A stretch of 64,000 bases of DNA, from the NCBI GenBank assembly GCA_023388175.1, contig JAEWGT010000017.1, positions 310,001 to 374,000 on the forward strand. The letters run 5' to 3'. Under the pieces are notes generated by a model, which was not told where the DNA came from, ran no database searches, and saw only the letters and a list, made by a program, of their open reading frames with translations. The DNA is from Pseudomonadota bacterium (GTDB lineage: Bacteria; Pseudomonadota; Alphaproteobacteria; Rhizobiales; Devosiaceae). This document shows, piece by piece, positions 40,727-49,667 of the stretch; position 1 is the first letter of the stretch, and each line of letters starts with the position of its first letter. Both the position numbers and the translations under genes were made by a program.

Positions 40727-40753
40727 GGCCGGCGCTTCAGCCGGCCTTTTTTT
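40727..40753 (+). terminator. Intrinsic terminator
   Basis: GGCCGGC / GCCGGCC stem, GCTTCA loop and seven Ts, downstream of the small membrane protein gene. Confidence 0.9.
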
Positions 40754-40821
40754 GTGCCCTGCATGCTCTTGCGAGCAGCGGCGCAAGGGTTCAAACTCTG
40801 GCTTTGCGAGGAAGATTGACC

Positions 40822-41250
40822 ATGTATGTCGAGACTATCCTGCAGACCAAGGGCGTATTGGTCCACACGCTCTCTGAAACCGCCACGCTGGCCGACGCAG
40901 TCACCCTGCTCAATGCCAACAATATCGGGGCAGTGGTCATCACCGACCATGGCGGTGCCATTGCAGGCATCCTGTCCGAACGCGACATCGTGCGCCAGCT
41001 CGGCCGCGACCCCTCTGGCGCGCTGGCAACCAAAATCAGCGCCTGCATGACAACGGGCGTCGTCACCTGCGAGCGCATGACCACGATCACCGAGGTCATG
41101 GCTCGTATGACCAGCCGCCGTATTCGCCACATGCCTGTGGTTGAGGATGGCACCCTTCTGGGCATCATTTCCATTGGCGATGTGGTCAAGCACAAGATCA
41201 GGGAAGTCGAACACGAAGCCGAAGCCCTGCGCGACTATATCGCCACCTGA
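40822..41250 (+). CDS. CBS-domain pair protein
   Basis: 142 residues, two CBS motifs: TATLADAVTLLNANNIGAVVITDH...GILSERDIVRQL and TTITEVMARMTSRRIRHMPVVED...GIISIGDVVK. Stand-alone CBS proteins bind adenosine nucleotides as energy sensors; partners are unknown. GAGGAAG is about eight bases upstream. Located between terminator-bounded neighbours, so likely monocistronic. Confidence 0.92.
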   Translation: MYVETILQTKGVLVHTLSETATLADAVTLLNANNIGAVVITDHGGAIAGILSERDIVRQLGRDPSGALATKISACMTTGVVTCERMTTITEVMARMTSRRIRHMPVVEDGTLLGIISIGDVVKHKIREVEHEAEALRDYIAT

Positions 41251-41380
41251 TGACCGGATAGCAGCCCCAACCTTACCAATCTCTCCAACTCTTCATCCCG
41301 CCGAAAGGCCGCGGACAAGCGCGCACCCTTAGGGTTGCTGCGTGCCGGTTGCCGGCCAGTCCCATGCAAAGGATGATGAT

Positions 41381-42007
41381 ATGAAGAAGATTTCCACCAC
41401 TGCCATCGCTGCTCTAATGACAGCCGCGCTCGGCCTTTCCGCTATTGCGCCTGCCATCGCGCAGGATGCGCCGCCCGCCCCGGATGCGCAGGCCGACCAG
41501 ACGCGACCAGAGCAGGGCCAGAAAGGCGACAGAAATTTCCGCCCCGGCCAGCAGGGGCCCCGCCACGGTGGCGGCAGTGACCTGCTCAATTTCGAGCGCG
41601 GCGCTGAAGGTGTCGAAATCGCGCTGGTCCGGCTCGGCCATCGCCTCGATCTGACCGATGCGCAAAAGTCCCTGCTTGAAACCCTCAAGGCCGATGCCAT
41701 TGCGGCAGCCGATGCCCTCAAGACCACTGCCGAAGGGCTCCGTCCTGCCCCCGCTGCAGAAGGCGAGGCGCCCGTGACTGTCACCCTGGCAGAGCGCCTG
41801 GAAAATCGCATCGCTTTGGACACCGCGCGTTTGGATGCGTTGAAATCGGTGCAGCCGGCACTCACCACCTTTTTCGACAGCCTGACCGACGAGCAGAAGG
41901 CGGACCTCAACCCGGTACGCGGTGAACGTCCGGGGCAGCCTTCCGGCGCGCGCGATGGCTCCGGCCAGTTTGGCCACCGGCCCGGCACGCCGCCTGCCAA
42001 CCGCTGA
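41381..42007 (+). CDS. Spy/CpxP-like periplasmic protein (LTXXQ)
   Basis: 208 residues. A signal peptide ends at AIAPAIAQ. A Pro/Gln/Arg-rich segment is followed by LDLTDAQKSLLETLKADAIAAADAL and, near the end, FFDSLTDEQKADLNPV, two LTxxQ-type repeats. Members act as periplasmic chaperones or envelope-stress sensors. The tail is Gly/Pro-rich. AGGATGATGAT precedes the ATG. A terminator follows. Confidence 0.85.
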   Translation: MKKISTTAIAALMTAALGLSAIAPAIAQDAPPAPDAQADQTRPEQGQKGDRNFRPGQQGPRHGGGSDLLNFERGAEGVEIALVRLGHRLDLTDAQKSLLETLKADAIAAADALKTTAEGLRPAPAAEGEAPVTVTLAERLENRIALDTARLDALKSVQPALTTFFDSLTDEQKADLNPVRGERPGQPSGARDGSGQFGHRPGTPPANR

Positions 42008-42086
42008 TCCGTCAATGCGGGCCATCCGCCTTCGTGACGGCCCGTACCCCGCGGTGTTCCATCCCCCTCGACTGCGACACCGCAGG

Positions 42087-42119
42087 AACCCCGGCGCTCA
42101 ACCGCCGGGGTTTGCTTTT
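42087..42119 (+). terminator. Intrinsic terminator after the Spy-like gene
   Basis: AACCCCGGCG / CGCCGGGGTT, ten base pairs, loop CTCAAC, then TGCTTTT. Confidence 0.85.
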
Positions 42120-42164
42120 GGGCAAAGCTCGACTACCAATCACTGAACTTCATTCGAGCGTTTC

Positions 42165-43397
42165 ATGACCAACCTGCCTCTCGATCCCGCGCGCCTGCGC
42201 GCCCTCTTCCCCGCCTTCTCCGAACCGAGCCTTGCCGGACAGGCCTTCTTTGAAAATGCAGGCGGCTCCTATACCGCTCAGCCGGTGCTCGACCGGCTCG
42301 ACCATTTCTATCGCGCCACCAAGGTGCAGCCCTATGGCGTCTATGCCGCTTCCATCGAAGCCGGCGAGGCGATGAACCTGGCGTTCGAGCGTATCGCGGC
42401 GGCCTTCAATGTCTCTGCCGACTGGATTCACTTCGGCCCCTCCACCTCCGCCAACACCTATATTCTGGCCAATGCCTTTGCGGGCTGGCTGAAGCCGGGC
42501 GACGCGATCGTGGTCACCAATCAGGACCACGAAGCCAATACCGGCAATTGGCGGCGGCTTGAGAGACACGGCATCGAGGTCCGCGAATGGGCCGTCGATC
42601 AACAGACCGGCCGTCTCTCGCTTGCTGCGCTCGACGCCGTGCTCGACGAAAAGGTCAGGCTCGTTGCTGCGCCGCACTGCTCCAACATTGTGGGTGAGAT
42701 CAATCCAGTCGCCGACATTGCCGCCAAGGCGCATGCTGTGGGAGCGGTGCTCGCCATCGACGGCGTCAGCTATGCGCCACATGGCCTGCCCGATTTGCAG
42801 GCTCTTGGCGCCGATATCTATATGTTCTCGGCCTATAAGGTTTACGGCCCGCATCAGGGCATCATGGCCATTCGCCCCGAACTGGCCGCGTCGCTTCCCA
42901 ATCAGGGTCACTACTTCAACGACGCCAAGTCGCGCTATCGCCTGACCCCCGCCGGCCCGGACCATGCCCAGATCGCCGCCAGCGCGGGCATTGCCGACTA
43001 TCTTGAACAGGTCTCAGCTCTTGCGGGTGAGGCCGTCGAGGGCACAGATCCCTTCCGCCGCGCCCATGCCGCCATGCGCGCCCAGGAAAGCGCGCTGGCC
43101 GGTCCACTCCTGGATTTCCTGCGCAGCCGCAATGACGTGCGGATCATCGGTCCGGACGATCCCGAACTGCGCGCGCCCACCATCGCGCTGCATCATGCAG
43201 AACCGGGCGTCGAACTGGCGAAACGTCTTGCCGGACACGGCATCATGGCTTCGGGCGGCAATTTCTATGCCGTGCGCCTGCTCGAATCGCTGGGCATCGA
43301 CCCGTACAATCACGGCGTCCTGCGCCTCTCCTTTGTGCACTATACCTCGCCCGCGGAAATCCAGAGCCTCATCAAGGCGCTGGACGCCGAGCTTTAG
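42165..43397 (+). CDS. Class V aminotransferase, cysteine desulfurase-like
   Basis: 410 residues. FFENAGGSYTAQPVLDRL near the start and the PLP lysine in MFSAYKVYGPHQGIM are class V features. The active-site cysteine loop of true IscS/SufS proteins is not evident, so sulfur transfer is doubtful. It matches the group annotated as cysteine desulfurase-like family proteins of unknown substrate. It ends with PAEIQSLIKALD as is typical. No operon partner. Confidence 0.88.
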   Translation: MTNLPLDPARLRALFPAFSEPSLAGQAFFENAGGSYTAQPVLDRLDHFYRATKVQPYGVYAASIEAGEAMNLAFERIAAAFNVSADWIHFGPSTSANTYILANAFAGWLKPGDAIVVTNQDHEANTGNWRRLERHGIEVREWAVDQQTGRLSLAALDAVLDEKVRLVAAPHCSNIVGEINPVADIAAKAHAVGAVLAIDGVSYAPHGLPDLQALGADIYMFSAYKVYGPHQGIMAIRPELAASLPNQGHYFNDAKSRYRLTPAGPDHAQIAASAGIADYLEQVSALAGEAVEGTDPFRRAHAAMRAQESALAGPLLDFLRSRNDVRIIGPDDPELRAPTIALHHAEPGVELAKRLAGHGIMASGGNFYAVRLLESLGIDPYNHGVLRLSFVHYTSPAEIQSLIKALDAEL

Positions 43398-43478
43398 CGC
43401 AGCGCCCTTCGCCGCCACCCTTGCCGGGGCGGTGGCGAAGGGTTACCGCACGCTCCCGCTGCTTCTCGGATACGCCCC

Positions 43479-44384
43479 ATGTCTCGCCCTCTCGCAACCG
43501 CACTCCTGCTCATCTGCACCATGTTCTGGGGCTTCGCCTTCATCGCCCAGAAATCGGCGATGGATTCCATGGGACCGCTCACCTTTGCGGGGGTCCGCTA
43601 TCTGATTGGCGGCTTGCTCGTCCTCCCCCTGGCGCTGCGTGAGCGGCGGCGGCGTCCGATACAGCTGACCGGCAGGCATTGGGGCCTGATCCTGGCCGTC
43701 AGCTTTGTCTTTCTCATGGGATCGTGGCTGCAACAGGCGGGCCTGGCCACCACCACCGTCACCAATGGCGGATTTCTGACCGGGCTCTATGTCTTCTTCG
43801 TGCCGCTGCTCGGCTACATCATGTTCCGCACCCGTCCCCACCCGATCATCTTCGTCGGCGTGCCTTTGGCGCTTGTGGGCATCTACTATCTCAATGGCGG
43901 CGGCATCGACAGTTTCAACAGTGGCGACTGGCTGATCATTGGCGGCGCGGTGTTCTGGGCGCTGCACGTGATCCTGCTCGGCGAAGCCGCGCGCGCCACT
44001 AGCCTGCCCATTTTTGTCTCCGCATTCAGCTTCCTGTTTGGCGGCATTGCCGCCAGCGGCCTCGCATTGGGGTTTGAAGCGCCGACTCTCGACGCCATCA
44101 TGGGTGGCTGGGTCGAAATCGCCTATGCAGCCATCTTCTCCACCGCATTGGCTTTCACCTTCCAGGCAATCGGCCAGCAGCATGTTCCCCCTGCCAATGC
44201 CGCGATCATTCTGTCGGCAGAGAGCCTGTTTGCGGCCCTGGGCGGCGCCCTCATTCTGGGCGAACGCTTGCCCCTGATTGGTTATGCGGGCGCAACGCTG
44301 ATCTTTTTCGCCATTCTCATGGTCGAAGTAGTGCCACCGCTATGGGCACGACGACGCATCCATGCGCCGCGCATCACCAATTGA
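43479..44384 (+). CDS. EamA/DMT-family exporter
   Basis: 301 residues, ten helices as two EamA repeats: TALLLICTMFWGFAFIAQKSAMD and GDWLIIGGAVFWALHVILLGEAA are the corresponding starts. LAFTFQAIGQQHVPPANAAIILSAESLFAALGGALILGE is the strongly conserved final part. Exports a small metabolite such as an amino acid or metabolite analogue; substrate unknown. The ATG has no strong ribosome site. Ends one base before the convergent DUF2147 gene. Confidence 0.9.
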   Translation: MSRPLATALLLICTMFWGFAFIAQKSAMDSMGPLTFAGVRYLIGGLLVLPLALRERRRRPIQLTGRHWGLILAVSFVFLMGSWLQQAGLATTTVTNGGFLTGLYVFFVPLLGYIMFRTRPHPIIFVGVPLALVGIYYLNGGGIDSFNSGDWLIIGGAVFWALHVILLGEAARATSLPIFVSAFSFLFGGIAASGLALGFEAPTLDAIMGGWVEIAYAAIFSTALAFTFQAIGQQHVPPANAAIILSAESLFAALGGALILGERLPLIGYAGATLIFFAILMVEVVPPLWARRRIHAPRITN

Positions 44385-44385
44385 T

Positions 44386-44775
44386 TTATTCGCTCATCCG
44401 GTAGAGCTGGTAGCTCTTGCAAAGCACCAGCGCCACGCAACCGCGCAGCGTGATCTGATCAGCGCTGACCTGACTGATCGTGCCATCCGCCGTCTGCCCG
44501 AACAGATGCAGCTTGCCCTTCCACTGCCCCGGCTTGGTAGGCGTGGCGCCCTCGATGAGCATCGAATTGAGATAAGGCATGTTTTCAGCATTGTCCGCAC
44601 CATTACCCAGCCAGATCAGTTTGGCGCAAAGCTGGCTGCCGTCGCCGCACATGGTCACGTCATAGCGGGAATCGCGAAATTCGATTTCCCACTTGCCCAC
44701 CGGCGAGGCCATGGCCGGCAGGGCAGTGGCAAGGCCGAACAGGATTGCAAGGCCGTAGCGGGTCAATCTGGACAT
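44386..44775 (-). CDS. DUF2147 secreted protein
   Basis: 129 residues. Signal peptide (RYGLAILFGLATALPAMA) then SPVGKWEIEFRDSRYDVTMCGDGSQLCAKLIWL, the DUF2147 pattern, with paired cysteines. CVALVLCKSYQLYRMSE ends the protein. Likely periplasmic beta-barrel-like domain of unknown function. GGAG precedes the ATG. It is divergent from the untranslated region upstream of tdk. Confidence 0.88.
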   Translation of the reverse strand: MSRLTRYGLAILFGLATALPAMASPVGKWEIEFRDSRYDVTMCGDGSQLCAKLIWLGNGADNAENMPYLNSMLIEGATPTKPGQWKGKLHLFGQTADGTISQVSADQITLRGCVALVLCKSYQLYRMSE

Positions 44776-44988
44776 CGAAAACTCCAACAAGAACTGTGCC
44801 GAAATCTGCAGTCTGGCGCCTGAACGCAGTCTGAACGGCCATGTCACCGCAGCGTCACACACATTAACTAGCCTGCCTTTGTCCCGGCTTCCCCATGGCC
44901 CGGACTGCCGCCTGACGCGTCCCCGGCGTTGCGGCTTTCGCAGGCCCGGCCCAATTCCGGTCCCTCGCAAACCGATCCATTCGGTCCT

Positions 44989-45013
44989 GGCCGCCTGTGG
45001 GCGGCCTTTTTTT
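44989..45013 (+). terminator. Plus-strand terminator with no upstream gene
   Basis: GGCCGCC / GGCGGCC stem with TGTG loop and seven Ts. The 213 bases before it on the plus strand (from 44776) encode no evident protein. The gap 44776-45087 before tdk therefore contains either a small RNA or an attenuated leader of tdk, which starts 75 bases later. Confidence 0.85.
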
Positions 45014-45087
45014 GTGGACGCAAAAGTTTTGCCCTCGCGCCCCGCATCTGGCTGCGTCACAACGGAAACCACTTTCCGGGCAGGATC

Positions 45088-45681
45088 ATGGCCAAGCTCT
45101 ATTTTTCCTACGCGGCAATGAATGCGGGCAAATCGACCCTCCTGCTTCAGGCCGCCTACAATTACCGCGAGCGCGGCATGCGCGCCCTGCTCTTTACCTG
45201 CGCCGCCTATGCGGGAGGTCAGCCGGGTATCATCAGCTCACGCCTCGGCATTTCCGAGGCCGCTGCGCTATATCACGACCATGACGACCTGTTTCAGCGC
45301 ATTCGTGACGAGGCCCAGGAATCCAAGGTCGACTGCGTCTTTCTCGATGAAGTCCAATGTCTGACCCGCGAGCATGTTTGGCAATTGGCCCGCGTCGCCG
45401 ATCGCCTCGACATTCCGGTCATGTGCTACGGCCTGCGCACCGATTTTCTGGGCCGCCCCTTCCCCGGCGCGGTAGAGCTGCTCGCCATTGCCGACACCCT
45501 GCGCGAGATCCGCACCATCTGCCATTGCGGAGCCAAGGCCACCATGGTCGTTCGTCGAAATGAGCATGGCCGCGTACAGACCGATGGCGATACAGTGGCA
45601 CCCGAAAAGGCCGACTATGTCTCGCTGTGCCGCAAGCATTGGGAAGAGGCATTCGGTCGTTGGCCCGTGAAAGGACCCTGA
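45088..45681 (+). CDS. tdk: Thymidine kinase
   Basis: 197 residues. Type II thymidine kinase: P-loop FSYAAMNAGKSTLLLQAAY near the N-terminus, DEVQCLT at the Walker B position and a C-terminal zinc site with CHCGAKA and a later LCRKHW. It phosphorylates thymidine (and deoxyuridine) for salvage. AGGA lies six bases before the ATG. A strong terminator 75 bases upstream of its start points to an attenuated leader or a separate upstream RNA. The thioesterase gene follows within four bases. Confidence 0.95.
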   Translation: MAKLYFSYAAMNAGKSTLLLQAAYNYRERGMRALLFTCAAYAGGQPGIISSRLGISEAAALYHDHDDLFQRIRDEAQESKVDCVFLDEVQCLTREHVWQLARVADRLDIPVMCYGLRTDFLGRPFPGAVELLAIADTLREIRTICHCGAKATMVVRRNEHGRVQTDGDTVAPEKADYVSLCRKHWEEAFGRWPVKGP

Positions 45682-45684
45682 TAG

Positions 45685-46074
45685 ATGCAGAGCAACGCCA
45701 CCGAGCCCACCGGCGCCCTGACCATTCGGACGCTGGCCATGCCTGCCGACACCAATCCCGCGGGCGATATTTTCGGCGGCTGGGTGATGAGCCAGATGGA
45801 CATTGCCGGCGCGATCGCCGCTGTGGAGCGGGTCAAAGGCCGCGTGGTAACGGTCGCCGTGGAAGCCATGACATTCATTGCCCCGGTCAAGGTCGGCGAC
45901 GTCTTGTGCGTCTATACCGCTGTCGAGCGCATCGGCAAAACCTCCATCACCATCGGCCTTGAAGCCTGGGTGCGCCGCAACCGCCTCGACGACCGCGTCA
46001 AGGTCACCGAAGCGCGCTTCGTCTATGTCTCGCTCGACGAAAACGGGGCCAAACGCGCTATTCCCCCAGCCTGA
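45685..46074 (+). CDS. YciA-type acyl-CoA thioesterase (hotdog fold)
   Basis: 129 residues. The catalytic region NPAGDIFGGWVMSQMDIAGAI is a near-exact YciA signature; VKVTEARFVYVSLDENGAKR is the closing strand. It hydrolyses a broad range of acyl-CoAs in the cytoplasm. It starts three bases after the tdk stop, so both are likely cotranscribed. Confidence 0.93.
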   Translation: MQSNATEPTGALTIRTLAMPADTNPAGDIFGGWVMSQMDIAGAIAAVERVKGRVVTVAVEAMTFIAPVKVGDVLCVYTAVERIGKTSITIGLEAWVRRNRLDDRVKVTEARFVYVSLDENGAKRAIPPA

Positions 46075-46179
46075 CCAACCCGTTCAGCCTGCGTTCAGGC
46101 GGCGAATGCTTTTATCCCTTTCAAGGCACGGGTCGTGCCAGGGCGAAACGCGCCTTGACTGGTCGGCTCCCTCTCTCAG

Positions 46180-46205
46180 GGAACTCTTTTCAGTCAGGCT
46201 CCGTT
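46180..46205 (+). promoter_or_regulatory. Sigma-EcfG promoter for the SH3/crystallin gene
   Basis: GGAAC (46180-46184), exactly 17 bases, then CGTT (46202-46205). It lies 85 bases upstream of the secreted protein's start. Fits the EcfG general-stress consensus as at 29228. Confidence 0.7.
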
Positions 46206-46290
46206 TCACAGATCATAATCATCGGCATGGCAGCCGCGAAGCGTCACCGGAAGTCCGGGGCAGGTAAGCCAGAGCCAAAGGGAGCACATC

Positions 46291-46959
46291 ATGCACCGTC
46301 AGACTCGTAAGAAACTGCTCAATATCGTCACCGGCGTCGCTGTAGCAGCAGCTGCTGCCGTGGTCTTCCTTCCCGCCGCGCAGGCCGCGCCGGGCACGGC
46401 CACCTCCAATGTCAATGTGCGCTCGGGCCCTGGCACCAGCTATGCCGTGACCAATACCCTGCGCCGTGGCGATCAGGTTGACGTTCAGCGCTGCCAGGGC
46501 TCCTGGTGCTATGTGCAGGGCCGCGGCTTTGCTGGCTGGGTTTCTTCCGGCTACCTCTCCGCTGGCGGTACTCCGGTGAACCCTGCCAATCCGGGCCTGT
46601 CATTCGGCTTCACCATCGGTGGCCCCAATGGTCCGCAGATCAATATTGGCGTTGGCAACCAGACACCCCAGCCGCGTCCCCCGCGTCCGGGCCCGCGCCC
46701 GCCGGTGGTTGAGCCGACTGCAGAGGTCTGCTTCTACGACCGCACCAATTATCGCGGCCAGAGCTTCTGCCTCGAACAGGGCGACAGTGTGCGCGACCTG
46801 GGCAACTGGACCGACCGCATCTCCTCGATAGACAATTCGTCCCGCGTCCGCGTCGAGGTCTGCTCGGAAGTTGCCTATCGCAATTGCCGCACCTACACCA
46901 CCAGCGCCGCCGGCCTGGGTGATTTCGACAAGTATATCGCCTCGATCCGCATTCGCTGA
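46291..46959 (+). CDS. Secreted SH3-domain and beta/gamma-crystallin-like protein
   Basis: 222 residues. Signal peptide (LLNIVTGVAVAAAAAVVFLPAAQA); a bacterial SH3 domain (SNVNVRSGPGTSYAVTNTLRRGDQV) follows, with two cysteines near its middle. A Pro/Arg-rich linker, then a crystallin/I36-like Greek-key (EVCFYDRTNYRGQSFCLEQGD, then WTDRISSIDN). SH3 domains of this sort bind cell wall; the crystallin part may bind calcium or strengthen the protein. A sigma-EcfG promoter is upstream, so it is probably a stress-induced envelope protein. A terminator follows. Confidence 0.88.
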   Translation: MHRQTRKKLLNIVTGVAVAAAAAVVFLPAAQAAPGTATSNVNVRSGPGTSYAVTNTLRRGDQVDVQRCQGSWCYVQGRGFAGWVSSGYLSAGGTPVNPANPGLSFGFTIGGPNGPQINIGVGNQTPQPRPPRPGPRPPVVEPTAEVCFYDRTNYRGQSFCLEQGDSVRDLGNWTDRISSIDNSSRVRVEVCSEVAYRNCRTYTTSAAGLGDFDKYIASIRIR

Positions 46960-46983
46960 TCTGAGCCACGATCCACACGCTCT

Positions 46984-47010
46984 GCGCCGCCCCAAAAGGG
47001 CGGCGCTTTT
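46984..47010 (+). terminator. Intrinsic terminator after the SH3/crystallin gene
   Basis: GCGCCGCCC / GGGCGGCGC stem with a CAAAA-type loop, then TTTT. Short T-tract but strong stem. Confidence 0.8.
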
Positions 47011-47023
47011 GCATTGAATTCCG

Positions 47024-47395
47024 TTATCGTATCAGCGGAAACACGCCCCGCACCCGCGCCTCGCGCAGCCAAAGCGCAGCCCATACGGCAATCCCAAGAT
47101 AGATACTGAACAGCGTATGGCTGAACAGCGGATTGTCGACACGCAGATTGGCCGCCAGGGAAGCGCCGAGCAGTCCTGTGAACAGGACCGCACCCAGTAG
47201 CGCCGTCCGGGGAACAAGAAAAAGTACCACACAGGCCAGTTCGATCAGGCCGATCAGCAGAAGGTACTTTTCCGGCCAGCCGACCACCTCCATCGGCTCC
47301 AGCGCCACATCCAGCTGGAGCAGCTTCGGCGCCACAGACGCCGCCAGCATGAACAACCCGATCAGCCCGCTCAAAATCCATCCCGCGATTTTCAT
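47024..47395 (-). CDS. DoxX-like membrane protein
   Basis: 123 residues, four helices: GWILSGLIGLFMLAASVAPKLL, YLLLIGLIELACVVLFLVP, TALLGAVLFTGLLGASLAANL and TLFSIYLGIAVWAALWL. The pattern matches DoxX-like integral membrane proteins, small four-helix proteins of unclear role. GGGAGAAACGAG precedes the ATG. Stands alone, divergent from the sugar dehydrogenase. Confidence 0.82.
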   Translation of the reverse strand: MKIAGWILSGLIGLFMLAASVAPKLLQLDVALEPMEVVGWPEKYLLLIGLIELACVVLFLVPRTALLGAVLFTGLLGASLAANLRVDNPLFSHTLFSIYLGIAVWAALWLREARVRGVFPLIR

Positions 47396-47592
47396 CTCGT
47401 TTCTCCCACGGCGGCCCAGCGCCGCCCTCGCTCCCTGACGATTGATGTCACGCGATTTCGACGAGCGATAGCGGGACAATTCCGGCTTTCGTGAACGCCG
47501 GCAATGCAACGTTTCGCACTCCCCGAGCCTTTGCCACAGAGCCCCGCGCCAGCCATGGCGCACAAATTACGCACAAATTGACAGGACCAAAC

Positions 47593-48885
47593 ATGTTCAG
47601 ACCCGCACAATTGCTGGCCGGCACTGCCCTTTCGCTCGCCCTGATCGCGACTCCAGTTCTGGCCCAGACCAGCCAGACCGAACCGGCCGAAGAAGTGGAA
47701 GGTGTGGCACCTGCGGAAGGCGAAACCGCCCCGGCCGGTGAGCCGGTCGAAACCAATCCGCCCAACGCCCCCGACCAGCAGCCGGCCTTCCCCGATCAGG
47801 TCCGCGCACCGCAGCCGGAAAACCCTGCTGAGGTCACCACCGAAACCGTTGCGGAAAACCTGCCCCAGCTCTGGGCCATGGAATTCCTGCCCGATGGCCG
47901 CATGCTGGTGACCGCCAAGCAGGGCGCCATGCACATCGTCGATGAAAATGGCGAGGCCGGCCCCGAACTCACCGGCCTGCCCGAAGTCGATGCGCGCGGT
48001 CAGGGCGGCCTGCTCGATGTGGCGCTGGCCTCCGATTTTGCCGATACCAGCCGCATCTTCTTCTCCTATGCCGAGCCGCGTGACGGCGGCAACGGCACCA
48101 CCCTTGCCTCGGCCACCCTCGTTCTAGACGAAAACGGCGGCGGCGCGCTTGAGGATGTGGACGTGATCTTCCGCCAGGAACCCGCCTATGATGGCGACAA
48201 GCATTTCGGCTCGCGCATCGTCCCTGTTGGCGACGGCACTCTCTATCTCACGGTCGGCGAACGCTCCGACGAGCCGGTCCGCACCCAGGCTCAGGAACTG
48301 GCCTCCGGCTACGGCAAGGTCTTCCATATCGACTATGAGGGCGCCGCCGTCGACGGCAATCCGTTCGCCGATACCGAAGACGCCCTGCCCGAAATCTGGA
48401 GCCTTGGCCACCGCAACACCCAGTCGGCAGCCCTTGATGGCGAAGGCCGCCTCTGGATCGTCGAGCACGGTGCGCGCGGCGGCGATGAATTGAACCTGCC
48501 CGAAGCCGGCCTCAACTATGGCTGGCCCGATGTCGCCTATGGCATTGAATACAGTGGCGACCCGATTGGCGGCGGCATCACCGCCGACGCCGAAACCGAG
48601 CAGCCCGTCTATTACTGGGACCCGGTGATCGCCCCCTCCGGCATGGCCTTCTATGAAGGCGAGGAATTTGCTGATTGGGACAATACCTTCCTCATCGGCG
48701 GCCTCGTCTCCACCGGCATCGTCGTGGTCCATCTCGAGGATGACCGGGTAGCCTTCGAGGAACGCATTCCCCTCGAAGCCCGCGTCCGCGACGTTCGCGT
48801 CGGCCCAGATGGCGCCATCTATGCCGTCACCGAAAACCCCGATGCCGGCACCTCCAGCATCATCCGCGTAACCAACGCGGGCTGA
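47593..48885 (+). CDS. Periplasmic PQQ-type aldose sugar dehydrogenase (YliI-like)
   Basis: 430 residues. Signal peptide (PAQLLAGTALSLALIATPVLAQ), then an acidic/Pro-rich ~60-residue linker, then a six-bladed propeller: LPQLWAMEFLPDGRMLVTAKQGAMHIV, GGLLDVALASDFADTSRIFFSYAE, SLGHRNTQSAALDGEGRLWIVEHGARGGDELN, NYGWPDVAYGIEY. These match the soluble GDH/YliI family (HRN and EHG motifs contact PQQ). Oxidises aldoses in the periplasm if PQQ is available; PQQ biosynthesis genes are not in the window. AGGA is upstream of the ATG. Confidence 0.92.
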   Translation: MFRPAQLLAGTALSLALIATPVLAQTSQTEPAEEVEGVAPAEGETAPAGEPVETNPPNAPDQQPAFPDQVRAPQPENPAEVTTETVAENLPQLWAMEFLPDGRMLVTAKQGAMHIVDENGEAGPELTGLPEVDARGQGGLLDVALASDFADTSRIFFSYAEPRDGGNGTTLASATLVLDENGGGALEDVDVIFRQEPAYDGDKHFGSRIVPVGDGTLYLTVGERSDEPVRTQAQELASGYGKVFHIDYEGAAVDGNPFADTEDALPEIWSLGHRNTQSAALDGEGRLWIVEHGARGGDELNLPEAGLNYGWPDVAYGIEYSGDPIGGGITADAETEQPVYYWDPVIAPSGMAFYEGEEFADWDNTFLIGGLVSTGIVVVHLEDDRVAFEERIPLEARVRDVRVGPDGAIYAVTENPDAGTSSIIRVTNAG

Positions 48886-48895
48886 TCCAGCTTCC

Positions 48896-48932
48896 TCCCC
48901 TCCCCCACAAGGGAGGGGAGGCCATTGGTCTT
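48896..48932. repeat. Short intergenic inverted repeat (CCCCTCCC-type)
   Basis: CCTCCCCTCCCCCACAAGGG runs into its complement GGGAGGGGAGG between the sugar dehydrogenase and the SAM-protein gene. Fragments of the same kind recur at about 49680, 59340-60030 and 61106-61228. Confidence 0.5.
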
Positions 48933-48956
48933 GCGCGCCCGGTTAGGCTAGAAGGC

Positions 48957-49667
48957 ATGAACCGCTCTTTCCTTCCGCGCGCAGCAGGCCCCATGATCCC
49001 CTGGCAAAAACTCGACGAAACCACCATGCCCGGCGGCGGCAAGCTGACGCTGATGCAGCGGGGCAGCGAATTTTCCATCATGTCCGGCACGATCGGCCTG
49101 ATGAACAGCCGCATGAGCGGCTCCGAGGAAAAGCTCGCCACGCTCTCGGCCGAACGCGTCGGCATGCGCAAAAGGGCCCGCATTCTCATCGGCGGCCTTG
49201 GCATGGGGTTCACGCTGCGCGCCGCCCTCACCGCCTTCGGTCCCGACGCCGAGATCGTCGTCGCCGAACTGGTCCCTGCCGTCATCGCTTGGGCTCGCGG
49301 CCCGCTCTCCCCCATTCACGGCACCAGCCTCGACGATCCCCGCGTCACCATCCATGAAGGCGATGTCCGCACCGCCATCAGTGAGAGACAACCCTTCGAC
49401 GCCATCCTGCTCGATGTCGATAACGGCCCCGATGGCCTCTTCCGCCCTGAAAATGACCGCCTCTACAGCGCCACCGGCCTCGGCAATGCCAAGGCGGCGC
49501 TGACCGCGGGCGGACACCTGGCCGTCTGGTCCGCCTATCCCGACGCCTCCTTCACCAAACGCCTCCGCCAGTCCGGCATGACCATCGAAGAAGTCGCCGT
49601 CCGCGAACGCAGCAACGGCAAAGGCGCAAGGCACCTCATCTGGTTCGCGACCAAGGCGGGGAAATAG
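48957..49667 (+). CDS. Spermidine synthase-like SAM-dependent protein
   Basis: 236 residues. The Rossmann SAM-binding motif is RILIGGLGMGFTLRAALTAFGPDAEIVVAELVPAVIAWARG, and FDAILLDVDNGPDGLF follows at the catalytic position of the spermidine synthase fold. It lacks the full N-terminal strand domain of SpeE, so it may act on another substrate. The start is uncertain: ATG 48957, or the internal ATG 48993. It is preceded by a short G-rich intergenic repeat. Confidence 0.85.
   Translation: MNRSFLPRAAGPMIPWQKLDETTMPGGGKLTLMQRGSEFSIMSGTIGLMNSRMSGSEEKLATLSAERVGMRKRARILIGGLGMGFTLRAALTAFGPDAEIVVAELVPAVIAWARGPLSPIHGTSLDDPRVTIHEGDVRTAISERQPFDAILLDVDNGPDGLFRPENDRLYSATGLGNAKAALTAGGHLAVWSAYPDASFTKRLRQSGMTIEEVAVRERSNGKGARHLIWFATKAGK

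Noticed and set aside
40790..40815. tRNA-like GGTTCAAACTC
   Set aside because: No acceptor stem or other arms around it.
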